Part shown: positions 12,741-24,699 of the stretch, piece after piece
Layout: every line of letters starts with the position of its first letter
Position numbering within the stretch: the first letter of the stretch is position 1
Assembly: GCA_035582835.1 (NCBI GenBank)
Contig: JAYKAV010001831.1
Location: forward strand, 8,373 to 72,372
Length of the DNA: 64,000 nt
Reading direction: 5' to 3'
From: Phoebastria nigripes
Lineage: Eukaryota; Chordata; Aves; Procellariiformes; Diomedeidae
Made by a program: the position numbers and the translations under genes
Notes under the pieces: model-generated
Told to the model about the DNA's origin: nothing
The model's database searches: none
What the model saw: only the letters and a program-made list of their open reading frames with translations

Positions 12741-13829
12741 AGGCTTGCTAAATTTGCATTATAAATATCTGCCATGGATGGAGAATGTTACAATTTTGGC
12801 CCATATGAATATATTTTATGCTTACTTCCCCATTCCTTTCCTCTGTTTCAGCTGCTTCTGTGTGGTTGCAAGGTGCAGAGCTGCAAGGGATTAAAAAGCA
12901 CAATAGAAGGGACACCTGCAGCTTCTCATCAGTTTTTATAGACAGTAATATCCTTTTGACTAGGCTATTTTAACAATCTTGATAAAAATTTATATTCCTT
13001 CTACAAAATTCCATAGGATTTTACAGGAAGCTCCACAGACCGCTGACAAGTGCTGAATCCTATTGGACACAGCTGAGATAAAAAGTACACTGTTGCCTGC
13101 TGTGCAAAATGAACCACATATGTTTTCTCTGTTACAGTACCAGGGTATCCAGGAGCAATATTACTAGCCATACACTATAAAAAAGTTTTGCACACTTTAT
13201 TTCAAAGGCAAACAGTAAGCCCATATAAAATGTTTTGTAAAATCTGTGGGATTTAATGGAGGTTTCTCTTTTTGCAGTCCCAATGAAATGGGGCAGCAGG
13301 GATAAAACACTGAAATTCTGCAACGTGAAATCAAACTACAGAAAAGAGAACAGTTTATCTTAAATTCAGATGGACCTTTTTCATGTGGGTGTGATTTAAC
13401 TTGCAGTAACCGTATAGAGTGCAAGAGAGCTTGCTAGAGTAATTACTGATGTTCTGATTAGCTTTATTTGCAATCTACATTCTTCCATTTATTTCATTCT
13501 GATCACTCTACACTTTTGATATTCACAGCCAGGAAATAGGTAAATACAGAAAATAGGCAGAAGATAATGCAGAGAGGTAGAGGAGAAAGAAAAGCAGAAA
13601 CCATGGAGAGAGTAATGCACGCATTCTACTATTAGCCTACCTACAGCAAAGTCACTGTAAGTTTTATGTGGTTTGTTACTAGGAGAGGAGAAGCTCATTT
13701 CTCTAACTCCAGGCAGGAGAAAGCCTTGACTGGAGCTTGGACAAAAGTGGAAATAATGTATTGAATACTCATAGCTTTCAGTTGAGAAATTAGAGTCCTG
13801 GGCCTGAGCTCAGTTTCCTCACATATCTA

Positions 13830-13887
13830 CTGATGATGACAAGGCAAAAAGAGGTCATCTTGAGCAAAGCCTTGGTTTCATCATCAG
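13830..13887. repeat. Short hairpin, 16 paired bases with a 3-nt bulge
   Basis: CTGATGATGA (13830-13839) followed by CAAGGC (13840-13845) pairs with GCCTTG (13869-13874) and TCATCATCAG (13878-13887). GTT is bulged, and the loop is 23 nt. The 58-nt size is in the range of a small microRNA precursor, although the paired length is short for one. Nothing in the flanks extends the stem. Confidence 0.55.
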
Positions 13888-16800
13888 TTTAGACTGGCAT
13901 AAGTCATCCTTGCAGGCTCAGAGCTGGTTGGAGAGGCACTGCCACCCCTCCCAGTGGCTTTTCCTTCCTCATGCCCCACTTCTCCCATGTGCTGATGTGG
14001 AGGTTTTCATGACTGTGTGCTGCACCCAGTCAGGGAACTGATTTTCTATTTTAGGGAAAGAATATGGTGGAAAGTAGTAGCAAAATGTTGTGGTTGTCAT
14101 AATCAGATGAGGGCCCTGTTCATGAGGCTGAAACTGTTCTGGTTTCTAGATGGTTTTGATGAATCACATTCACATCACAATGTCCAAATATTAGAGGTTT
14201 CTGAGTAAGACAACTGGCTAAAGTGTGGAGGAAAGCAAGGAAGACATAGGAGTACATAGGAAATTGATAGAAAAAGTAAGTAAGAGGAAGGAAAAAGCAG
14301 CTAAAATAAGCATGGGGTGAACAGGGAGGAAATAATATGAAGCCGTGAGTAGATAACAGAATGCCTCGAGAAAAAACAGGAAGAACAATACCAGCAGAAA
14401 AATGACAGGAAAAATGGCAAACACCAAAAAGCAATGGAAAAAGGCCACTTGAGAAATTTCTGAGTGTCTGTAAGCAAAAGCACACAAACCTGAAAACTGG
14501 AGATAGTGGTGGAAGCATGTTATGGCTGATGTCTGTCAAACTGTGATTTTTTTTATATCCATGTTATCACAATAGAGGAAAATGAATACTGTTCCACCAG
14601 TAGCAGCTACATACCATAATTTTTTTCTTTTAACTCTATTTCCTTTGTGTACTTCAGAAAACTATAATTAGCTTTTGACAGGGTCAGCATCTCTCAGACT
14701 GCAACGTTATCTGAGCAACAAAATCACTTCACAATCTCCACCTCAAAGAGTATTCAAAATAGTCATGAAATCTGCAAGCTTCATGCCTTGCTGATGAGAC
14801 CTTGGGACATTCCTGGGAATGTGAGCCACATTTATGAAGTGCTAGGAGAAGGTTAAGCTGCTGTCTTGGGCCTTGGGGTAATTAAGGGGTAGGATGGGCA
14901 GTCAGTACTCTAAACTTCACATCCAAACATCTACATACTGAGGAAACCACATGGGAGCGGGCAGCAGGAATACCAGATCTCAGGAGTGTGAGAGAGAATG
15001 TGCTGCTTTTCTCCCAGACTATCTTCCTCTGCCTTGACAGGGGCATTTCCAGCTCAGCCCTGGCAAGCGGCTTTGCAGCATCTCACACTTATTCATCTCA
15101 CCCTCCACTGACCTGTCCAACATCACCATTTCCTTTATTTGTGACTGTGCTACCCTGCCTTTGAATCTGGGACACGGCAAGAACAACCACAATAAAATGT
15201 TCTAATAACCACTGTGGCGGAAAGTTTTGTAAGAGATGAACAAGATGTATGAAGGTACATAAGGGGCTAATATGGCAGAAGGTATGATTTGTATTGAAGT
15301 CGTGTTACCATTTGCAGGAATAACAACTCAGTTGCAAGTTACACCTCTATGTGAGTAGACGCCATCATCCAACCACCTCCAGGATGAGACTGAGCAAGTA
15401 CTGGAAGTGCTCAACTTGGGAGAAGAGGAAGTGAAGGGAAAAATTTCCAGTCTATAGAAAGCTTTACATAAAGTAAAGCTGACAGCATGCTGTCTAACTT
15501 GAAATTTGGCCAGGAAAGGAGAGTGAACACACCTATGATTTAAAAAAGAAACTTAATCACCATAGGTGGCAAGAGACTGATTTTTTCCCAAAATATATAT
15601 ACTCTGGATGCCTTCATCTTTTATATAGCATTTATCATCATTATATCTAAATGCTGTCATCTAAGAGGCAGTTGTATTTCCCCTGAGAGGAATAAGAAAA
15701 CATGAAGGAAATCCAAGAGTTTGTGAAAGGGAGTTTGTGGCAGTGAGCTGGCTCACTTGAATGGGCATGCCTTGCAGCACACAGATCTTCGTCTGTAACA
15801 AGCACTAACACTTAAAACTGTATCTTAATGAGGGTCTGAAGTGCTTCTTTCCCCTTGCAAGCAAAACTGAAGTGGCTGATGGACTTAGCTGTCTTTTTTT
15901 TTTTTTATTCAAGCTTTACCATCCATCCAGTTTCCTCCAGGTCTGCTGTCCCCAATAAGCACAAACCAGACAAGGCAGGATGCTTCACATTCACCTTGCC
16001 TGGAGGCACATACTGCTTCATACTTGTTGGGGCCATGGCCTTCTCTGTGGAGCTGTCCTGACAGCACACTCCTGGGAAAGAAGTGCACGAGCTGTAGCTG
16101 TGCTAGGTGTAGGCAAAAGATTTACCCCACTGCCTGTGGTGAGGTACAGAACAGATCACTCTCATGGAAAGAAAAATAAGGTGTGGGGAAGAGACACGCA
16201 CAGGTTGACTGGCAGCTTGACATGCCTGTAATAACATCAGCCTTTGTTCCCAAGAATTAGATAGGTGACAAGGTGACAGATGTTGGATAGGAATGTAGAT
16301 TTCCCAAGGGACAAAAAAGAAATGGTGAAGGAAACAGAGCTCACAGCAAAGTAATTAAAACTCTGGGGCCATACAGCAACACCTCAGATTAAAATGCACG
16401 CGGAAACTAGCTATTTCCACGGGGGAGATGTGAGCTGGATGGAGCCTGGTATCGCAGCAAGAATCTAAGACAACATCCATAATTTAGAAAAGATACCAGT
16501 GGAGTTTAGCTTGCACCACATGATGAGATGCTCTGAATTTTCAGCACAGCCAACTAAAATGTAACTGCTCAGTCGTATGTCACCCTGAAAATACACCCCG
16601 TATATGTTAGTACTTGAATGTGTGTATAGAAGGGCCTATGTCAGGGCTCAAATATAGTATCTATGCTAGAAAATATGAAGAATTAAAGGCTAATTCAAAT
16701 TAACTTAAATCATATGAACATGCAAAAGTTAACTCAAGCTCTGGCTAGTTGCAAAGCTCAATGTCTGCTTTGCTCTGAGCCTCTGATAACATGTTTGTTA

Positions 16801-17191
16801 CCCAACAGTAACAGTAAGTGTTTGCTGAATGGAGACAGGACATTTCATAACAGGCATTACACCCCTGCTCCTCTCCTTGCACTCCTCCATTCCTAAATAC
16901 CAGAGTTGGTGCGGACCTGGTGGTGTGCGTCCAATAAAGCTATCACATTTTCCCCATTAGCAATATTCTCCAATCTTTCCCATGATTCATTCAACTTCTG
17001 TCGTATCCATTGGCAGTGTGTTATTGCATAACAGGATACTAAAGGGGACCGACTGGGGTAGCAGTGAAACTTCCAGAAAAAGCTTAGATGTTAAACAGCT
17101 CAAGCATTTGTGAAAATTCATAAGCCTCCAGACTGCACTGACATCTGCAGATTTTTAATAGCTTATGATAAGCTAAAGTCCAGTTTACAGT

Positions 17192-17220
17192 GGGTTTTGG
17201 GGTTTTGGTTTTTTTTTTTC
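17192..17220 (+). repeat. G3T4-G4T4-G2 run followed by poly-T
   Basis: The run GGGTTTTGGGGTTTTGG is followed by a T tract. The spacing could in principle allow G-quadruplex pairing. It resembles ciliate telomere repeats only by coincidence and is a single short tract. Confidence 0.6.
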
Positions 17221-18862
17221 TAAGACTTGAAATTAGAATGAAAGTAGCTGGTGATTTCCAGTAATTATCCAAACTGCAAGTCTAAAGATAGCCTTATAGC
17301 ATCTGGGTGGAGTGCGTGTATGTGAGAGAGAGGGCAAGAGTGAGAGGAATGTATAAATAAACTCCAGACTGCTGTTGAAGGCTCAAAAATTTAGAATAAC
17401 CAAATGCTGACTTTCTCACAGCAGCAGAAATTAAGGTACAGGCGACTTCTTTTTGTGAGGTTTAAAAAAATAAATGGGATTCATAGTTATCCTGTCCTAC
17501 CTGAACACCACAAAAAGTGAAACAATAACAACACATCCAGCTCCTTCCACTGTCTCAGTCGTTGTACAATGCTCCTCCTGCTGCAAACACTACATCCAGG
17601 GAGCACTTTGTGATAACTCTGTGCACAGAGCATCAGCAGCTGGGCTGCAGTCCTTGGGATGCTTTTGTCCTTAGGCAACATGATATTGCCTCTCCCAGCA
17701 CCTGGGAGAGGAGCAGGATGCTACTGATCACAACTCTTACTGGTACAAATGCTTAAGAACAGACAAACAGACATTGCTTCCACATCCCTGTGACTAGTGG
17801 ATGGATGATTAATGCACACCAGAATGGTGGGATGTTTTATTATCCCTGACACAACATTAGTTGTTGCTTTTCCTACAAGTTGGTACCAGGATTGTAAATG
17901 GAGTTAATGATGATGTATGTGGTGTCCTCCATTCTGGTCACTTTAAACAGGTGCCAGGCCTCCGGCCAGTCCAGGAGAAGCCATTATACCCCCTCTTACA
18001 CTCAACCTTTTGTGCCACCCTTCGCCTCACCAAAGAAATTGGGGCTGTCTGATTGCAATCCTAGGCAAACATAAGGGAAGCTGAGACTAGGAATGGGTGA
18101 GGAGAGGTGTTATCTTGAGTGTTTGTTTATGGTCTCCATTTTTTTCTTTTCTCAGTACCCAAACCAATACCCAGAAGTTGATGTTAATAGGCAGTAGATT
18201 AAATGAAGTAAAATTTGCCGCTATGAGTACTGAGTCAGCTCTTCACCTGCCATGGGAGGAATGCCTCTGACTGGGCTGGAGACAGAGACCACGTTGGTGC
18301 TGGAAGGAAGGCCTGGAACAGATCCCCATGGTGGGGCTATCACCTGCACAGCCAGTTTGTGGACACCACGAGAGGTGACATTGCAGCTGGGAGGAGGACT
18401 AGGTAAAAGGGACCTGTGGGGTGTGACCAAGCCCTGAAGGATGATGCAACTCATCAAATTTTGGGTCCCACCCAATGCTTCTCCAGTGCAAACCCTGCCA
18501 AGCAAGCATAAAAAGTCACTTTATCCATTTTTGAACTGAACTTCATTTGATTGATCCATTAAAATTTTGGGGGGTAATTCCATTTCTAGCATGTGCTGAG
18601 CAGATCCAAATATGGGTATGGGCGAAAGAGCAAATGAACGTAACTCAGACTTGCTGGTTCCTTTCACTAGTTTTATTCTACTTTGTACTTGTAAGATTAC
18701 ATTTACATTTGCTCACTAACAAAAATACAGCTTTTTAAAAGAAAAATGCAACATTGTCTGAAGTGACTTCTGAAGTTCATCTGAAAAGAATTCTGGGAGA
18801 GATGATTACAAAACCTTCAAGTCGAAAAGCTTTATAGTCAAGCACTGACCACAAAGCCTGCC

Positions 18863-18966
18863 GTCCAAATTCTGATCTCAGAGCAGCATAAATCTAGTGT
18901 AATACCCATGGTTTTGGTGGAGCTACTCCAGTTTTACACAGCAGTAACTGGGAATTGAACTTGGAA
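18863..18966. mobile_element. Degraded palindromic DNA-transposon-like element (MITE-like)
   Basis: The two halves are imperfect reverse complements. TCCAAATTCTGATCTCAG near 18864 matches the reverse complement of the segment ending TTGAACTTGGAA near 18965, and the pairing continues through AAATCTAGTGTAA against TACTCCAGTTTTACAC. Arms are about 40-45 bp and clearly diverged. The TTCTGATCTCAG...TTACAC-type pattern recalls old palindromic repeats common in turtles, crocodiles and birds; the family name is not certain. It has no coding capacity. Confidence 0.55.
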
Positions 18967-19512
18967 CTTTGCTTTTAATTTTGTCCAAAAATGTGAAAGT
19001 AGAAAAAAGTATGCTTTCGACATGGAGTCCCACAGGAATTCAGAGGGTCATCACATTGAATCATTTTCCCAATTGCTCCTCATGCCTTCCGACAAAAAAA
19101 TGCAACTCACAAAAGCCTCAGTGTTTTGTCAGCTCAGCTAGAAAGAGAAAAATAAAGCATGGCTTGCCTGACATACACATACAGAGATTAAACATAGGTG
19201 TGAAACATTTGCAGTGTGAGACATTTGATAACCTTCTCTACAGTAGTACTGTGAAGATGAATTAATTATTTTCAAAGGCTTTTAAAATGTGCAGGTGAAG
19301 CATGACAGCTATCATCACATTAATAATCATCATAAAAGGTCTTTAAGTTAATAGCAGAGCTCTGGGTACGTGCTCTTTGATCTTTGCTAAGGTTGAAGGC
19401 TCAGGTTTAGATTGCAGCATAAAGGCACAGTGCTGAGGGAATCTGTGGTGAACACGTAGTACCCAGGATGTGGCTAAAGGCCTCAGCATCCTTCAGAGTG
19501 GTGCGTTTAGTG

Positions 19513-19590
19513 TGAGGGCTTGTCTGCATAGGGACTTACCCCTGATTAACTCCATGTGTGAACACTCCTATTCCAGAATAGTGGGTGGAG
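19513..19590. mobile_element. Fragment of an ancient DNA-transposon-like repeat
   Basis: GAGGGCTTGTCTGCATAGGG, then a GATTAACTCCATGTGTGAACACTC-type segment, then TATTCCAGAATAGTG. This follows the order of a widespread amniote repeat whose ends read roughly GGGCTTGTCTACAC and whose interior has TATTCCAGAATAA. Only one end is evident. The assignment is from memory and unaligned. Confidence 0.45.
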
Positions 19591-22500
19591 AACAAGGCCT
19601 TAGGCTGGAGAAGCATTGTCTCCCTCTCAGTATTATCCTTGGCCATGACCCCAGTGATGGGTCTACACATCTGCTAAGGAAGCTGAGGACAATCTGGCAA
19701 GTGAACACAAGGATCGCCTCCCCAGGCAGTAGAAAGGACCCATAGGCTGGGGTGCTCTCTGAAACAAAAGCCTGGCATGATTGCTTTTACATACAGCAGT
19801 ATGGCAGGCTTCTGCAAATTGCTATGCGTGAGNAGGAAAATTGGAACCATCTGTGTCAACATGTGCCATAAATAGAATACATTTCTCAGGAAAACAGCCA
19901 GCAAAAATAGAGTATAATAATCTTCAGCTCAGTATTTGCATATTACTAATGCCAGAAAAAAGTATTAGAACGGACAATGGAAGAGGATTATTCTTATTAG
20001 AAGAACAAAGCATTAAAAGGGATGTTGACCATGGTATCAGGGCACTATAAGCCTTGACAAAGAAAGAGCAAGTCTGTGACAACAGATGAAAATTCAAGAG
20101 CAGCATTATGGTTATTGGGAATAGCTTGAATCAATCAAGCCCTGAAGAGTTTAGCTAGGAATCCACCCACTGTGGCATGTAGCCAAGATGAGCGTATAAA
20201 CCTCAAAATCCTTTAAGGAAGCAGTTTATAAAACTGAATGAAAAAGAGACTGAAGTGTTTTATTAGTATCTCTTCTGCTGGACTGTGGAACCTAAATGGT
20301 GGGTCCCTAAAGGAAAGACACAGCCCAGCCCAATACATAGGCATCTGCATGACCTTACGGCTGCAACCTTCCTGGGTTTACTTTTTGCAGCATGCATTGC
20401 TGGGTGTTTTCATTGTTGTTACCAGAGGGCCACTTGGTCTTGCAGCTCAGCACACCTTACAACAGTTGTGTCGTGTTATTATGGGAATGTTTGCTGCAGA
20501 AGAGGGAAGTGAAGGGCAAGGCCATTGCATTTCGAGAGGCTATTTGCTTGTCTGTTTGGGATATTGAGGTCTACACATCCATAAATTTTTCATTTCCAGT
20601 GCTGCAGGGTGAGACATAGGCACAACAAATAGGCTGTTTTATTGAGATATTTTCATAGGGGATAAGATTTCTATTATTTCCTCTACGCACACTAGAGAAA
20701 TTGGCTCTGCTTAAAAAAATAAGGCAAGCAGGTGATTTCTGAGCCAGTCTTACTCTTCATTCTGAAGTAATTTTATCACCTCTGTGCATGCAAATCTCGA
20801 AAGAGATTGTTACTGTCTGTAAATAGATTGGCTTTATTGTTACGCTGAGCAGCAGAAAAGGAATGTGGATTTACAGTGAAGGCGGGTAATGGGCAGGCAG
20901 CCAGCCCAGTGGTGCTGCCACTGACTGATAGCACAGCCCCATTTCTTACATCTCTTGTGGCAGGCTTGAGTAGCTAATTCATTTGGTAGAGTAGCACACA
21001 GTATTGCCCAGTTGTAAAGATAATCATAAGCTGTGTTAAATTCACTAGGCTGTGATTAGAGGTAGTCAAATAATTATTCATTTTAAGTAATTCACCTTAT
21101 TATGCATCTAACACTCCATCTGCCGGGGAATTAAACACATATAAAAGGTGATTTCAGTTACCTGCTCCTCACTTGCAGTTGTTTCACTAATATAGAGTGT
21201 GTAGACATTTTAGTGTCTAGTTTTGAGTAGTCTATGCAAAATTTTGCTATTTGTGATTGCTTTTGACACCATCAAAGTCACACGGTGTCATTTCAATTTA
21301 CCCTGTGTACATATGTGTATGGGGGTCTGAGCACCAGCAACTGGAGTCAGACCACTTGCCATTGGGCCCGTGTGTCCATGGGGCCAGCAACTGGGACAAG
21401 TAAGCATATGCAAGCAAGTGTAGGATCACTAACGAGTACCAAGCAGGACTCACTGGTAAGTATGTCAAGTGGCCTGGGAGCCACTCTGGGACAAGTTTCT
21501 TCTTCTAGTTACTGGAGCATATGCTAAGGCTTTCATTTGATATTACCAGATCTGGTTCATATTTATAATGCTGTTCCTGTTCCCAAAGGAAGTTGGATTT
21601 GAGAGCTAAGTTTCTCCTGATCATCCAGTNGCTATTATTCCTACATCTCAGAGCTAGCAGAGCAAACAAGCACCTGCTGTAATCAAGGTCAAGAGGCCTA
21701 AGGAATATTTTCTAGGTAAAAGGAAAAAAGGCAAATCCATTACTGAATACTTAATGCTTTGTATTTTAAGACCTGATTTTTCAAGGCTTGATATAATTCT
21801 TTTGAACATCTGGTGACAACAGTTTATTCATAATTGATTTGAAATTATCTCACCTTATGCATGGTTTGAGCTAATGATGCTGTCACTGTAGCAATAGAAG
21901 ACAGAGTAGAAAGAGGCAAGTTTAGGATTTAGTTTAACTATTTCCTAAGGTGGCCAAGGTGAATTGCATCTAAAACGTGTTTCTCTTCACTAGTTCTAGA
22001 AAGCAGCCCGGGGTTATTTGTTCACCTGAAGACATATTCATTGTAGGCATCAAAAGTTAGGCAAGATGATCCTTTATTGTTTGACTTGCCCTGGAGGAAG
22101 AAGTTTGCTTTTCATGTCATGGTTTTAGTTAAGCTCATTAGGTAGCATGTACAGAATTTGGTAACAGCCAAGGAAGATATCATAATGGANGTCACATTTT
22201 ATGTTTTTATTCATCTCTGGAAAAAATATATCAATTCTGATTTATATGTTACACAATTTTTAAACTGTGTAGTTGTATGAATGTGTTGGACCTCCTTTTT
22301 ATTTTGCACATCATACAAACTGAGCTGCCTTTGGTAAGCTCTTTTGGAGTCCCAAATATTTTTTAGTAAAAGAGTCTTTTAAGGATTGCTATGACGTTAT
22401 ATTTTAAATTGACATTTATAATTTTTTCTCAGGATATTTTGAGCCTTTTTAGCCTGATTATGCTTTATTTCCTGGGAGGCATTTTCTGTTGTGGCCCTAG

Positions 22501-24630
22501 CTGCTAGAAATTCTCCAGGCAAAATATTGAGTTTGCATAATATTAATTGGGCCATCTGCATTTGATTGATAACACAATGGAGCCCTTAAAGTAGCTATTA
22601 TTTCGATCTGACTGTATTTAATATTTTACTGTGGCAATTCCCAGTGTGAAGTAATGAACACACTTCTGAAACACTTGGCCTATATTCTGTGCTTTAGATG
22701 ATGCACAGAGAAACATCTTGGTCATAGCAAGGGGCTGCATCAAGAGAGGTTCATGCTAATCATAGCCAGAATATATTTACAATGTAATAACAAAGATAAC
22801 CCTAGAGAGAGGAATGGATATCATCCAATGTTCTTTGAAAGCTCCTGTCTTGTGATGCAGTTGGGTATTTTGAGTGTCTCACACAGTTAACAGAGCAGTC
22901 TGTAGTACCACGTTTGAGGTGGATGTCTCCCAAGTATGAGATGTGTCACAACTTGGCAGTTCACCAGCTGGCAACAACCAGCAACCACTCTTTACAGTTA
23001 GTTTGCACCTGCATCTGAATGCATTGATTTCTTGTCATCTTCCAAAAGTGTCTGCAAGGTGCTGGGGTAATTTTAAACTTTATGAAATCTTACATGTCTG
23101 GGATACATGGAGCAGGCATGGCTAGGTGTGTCTGCAAAGTTTCCGTGAGAGATGGTGGCTTGTTTCTGCTCGTAAGATGAGGGTTATATTTTTTTTATAT
23201 GTGTTTGTAGTTTGTAAGGAATTATCTTCAGTAACAGCAGTTAGTTCAGTGTTGCCCAAAATATACACAGTAACAGCAGAGTTGTCCCACAGAACCTCTC
23301 TTTATTTCCTTCTACACCACCTGAGCCACTGCTTACAAGGTCGTACAATAGGCTTGTGACATAAGCAGTTTAAGGTTTAAATTAAGACATAAGGTTTAAA
23401 TTAAACCTGACCTAAGCTTTGCATACTAACAGGTTGGTTATTCCATGCTTTATGTTCACAAGAATGCCACAGCACCGTCTCTGTGACCAAGGAAGGCAGG
23501 GCTGGAGCTGTCATGCTCCAAGACCTCTTATATTCAAGCTTCTGCAAGTCTTCAACTAACGCATGGCACTCCTACACATTTGGTTCATGGCAGAGGTCTA
23601 TTTCTGGGTGGTGTTTTGAAAGCTGCACAGTTTTCCTTTTAGAAATGTAACTGTAGCAATTTCCAAGGAAAGCATTTGCTCATAAAACTCAGCAGAAAAA
23701 AGGGACAGTGCTACCGAAATTTTTTACATCTTCCATGCAGTATCTGTATTAGCGATTTGATTTGAAGAGATTTTGTTTCTCTGTTTTTTTTCTGTTTTCT
23801 CTGTTTTTTTCTCCAAGTAGTTTATATGTTTATCAGATTTCCTTCAAAGGGAACTAAATCAGACGCTCCACTCCACTGCCTGCTGGCATCATTAGGTCCC
23901 ACACCCATACATGAGCATTGCCTGCAAGTGGGTCACCAAGAAAGTACGCAAAGGAGAGGCTTCCAGGTCAGCAAGAGCTCCCACAGCACTCCAGCATCAA
24001 TCCTGGCATCAATCACTACCCATTACCTTTGGTAAATTAAATAACATAAATAACACGCTTTCAATGACACTTGCAGTGTATTCTGATAAATTACAGAACC
24101 TGAGTAATGTTATAACACTACCTGTAAGGAATGGAAACCTCTTTAAAGCTATTACAAAGGCAGATGATGTAATCTCTTTTAGAAGATGATGAGCTGGGTT
24201 CCTCTTTACTGTAACTCCACTGGAGCCCACAGAATACACAAGGGATGAATTAAGTGCAGTGTTGATTTCTAAAGATCATTGCTTAGATCTAGTGTTTAGA
24301 TCTTCTGAAGGTATTATGCCAGTGAAGACACCTGGAAAGCTACCGTACAGCTCCTGGTCACTCAGCTAACACCGTGTTCACGTGCTCAGTTCACCCTGTG
24401 GAAAGCTGGGGAATCGCAAGAAATAAGCCATTGCTCAGAGAGGGACAGCAACGACTGCATACAAAAAATACTTTACTAAAATACATTGTCCTTTGTTACT
24501 TTTTTGTTGTTTGTTTCTTTCTTTTTTAACCAAACGTACTTAAAATTCTCTAATGGTCTTTCAAATGACCCAAGTTTTGCTGTCAGCTTCAGAATTCTAT
24601 AAAAACCAAATGGAAAATGTTTGACTTGAA
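19591..24630. other. Unique AT-rich non-coding DNA with possible conserved elements
   Basis: No gene is recognised. Two stretches, 20985-21175 and 22520-22660, are rich in homeodomain-, octamer- and SOX-like motifs and look like candidate conserved non-coding elements (see findings). Pyrimidine-rich low-complexity DNA occupies 23770-23815. N bases lie at 19833, 21630 and 22190. Confidence 0.5.
23371..23407. repeat. 19-bp tandem duplication
   Basis: TAAGGTTTAAATTAA occurs at 23371-23385 and again at 23390-23404. The second copy overlaps a near-palindrome, AGGTTTAAATTAAACCT. It is a short local duplication with no evident function. Confidence 0.75.
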
Positions 24631-24674
24631 ATGTTCTTTGACATGTTTATTGATGTTCTTTGACATGTTTATTG
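24631..24674. repeat. Perfect 22-bp tandem duplication beside the CR1 5' end
   Basis: Two exact copies of a 22-bp unit lie head to tail at 24631-24652 and 24653-24674, roughly 15-25 bp before recognisable CR1 sequence. It may be a replication-slippage duplication or a by-product of the CR1 insertion. It is not a normal target-site duplication, because both copies lie on the same side of the element. Confidence 0.85.
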
Positions 24675-24699
24675 ATTATAATTAAGACCATAAAGACTC

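Larger units (their letters stand above)
12741..18862. other. Unique non-coding DNA
   Basis: No gene is recognised. Positions 13796-13829 contain GAGCTCAGTTTCCTCACAT, recalling the MIR SINE core, directly before the hairpin at 13830. Position 15894 onward is a poly-T run, and 17192-17220 is a G-and-T-rich stretch. Positions 18250-18440 are GC-richer with open frames on both strands that match nothing I know. Confidence 0.5.

Noticed and set aside
17192..17210. Telomere-like GGGGTTTT pattern
   Set aside because: Fewer than three units, flanked by ordinary DNA. The vertebrate telomere repeat is TTAGGG, so this is coincidence.
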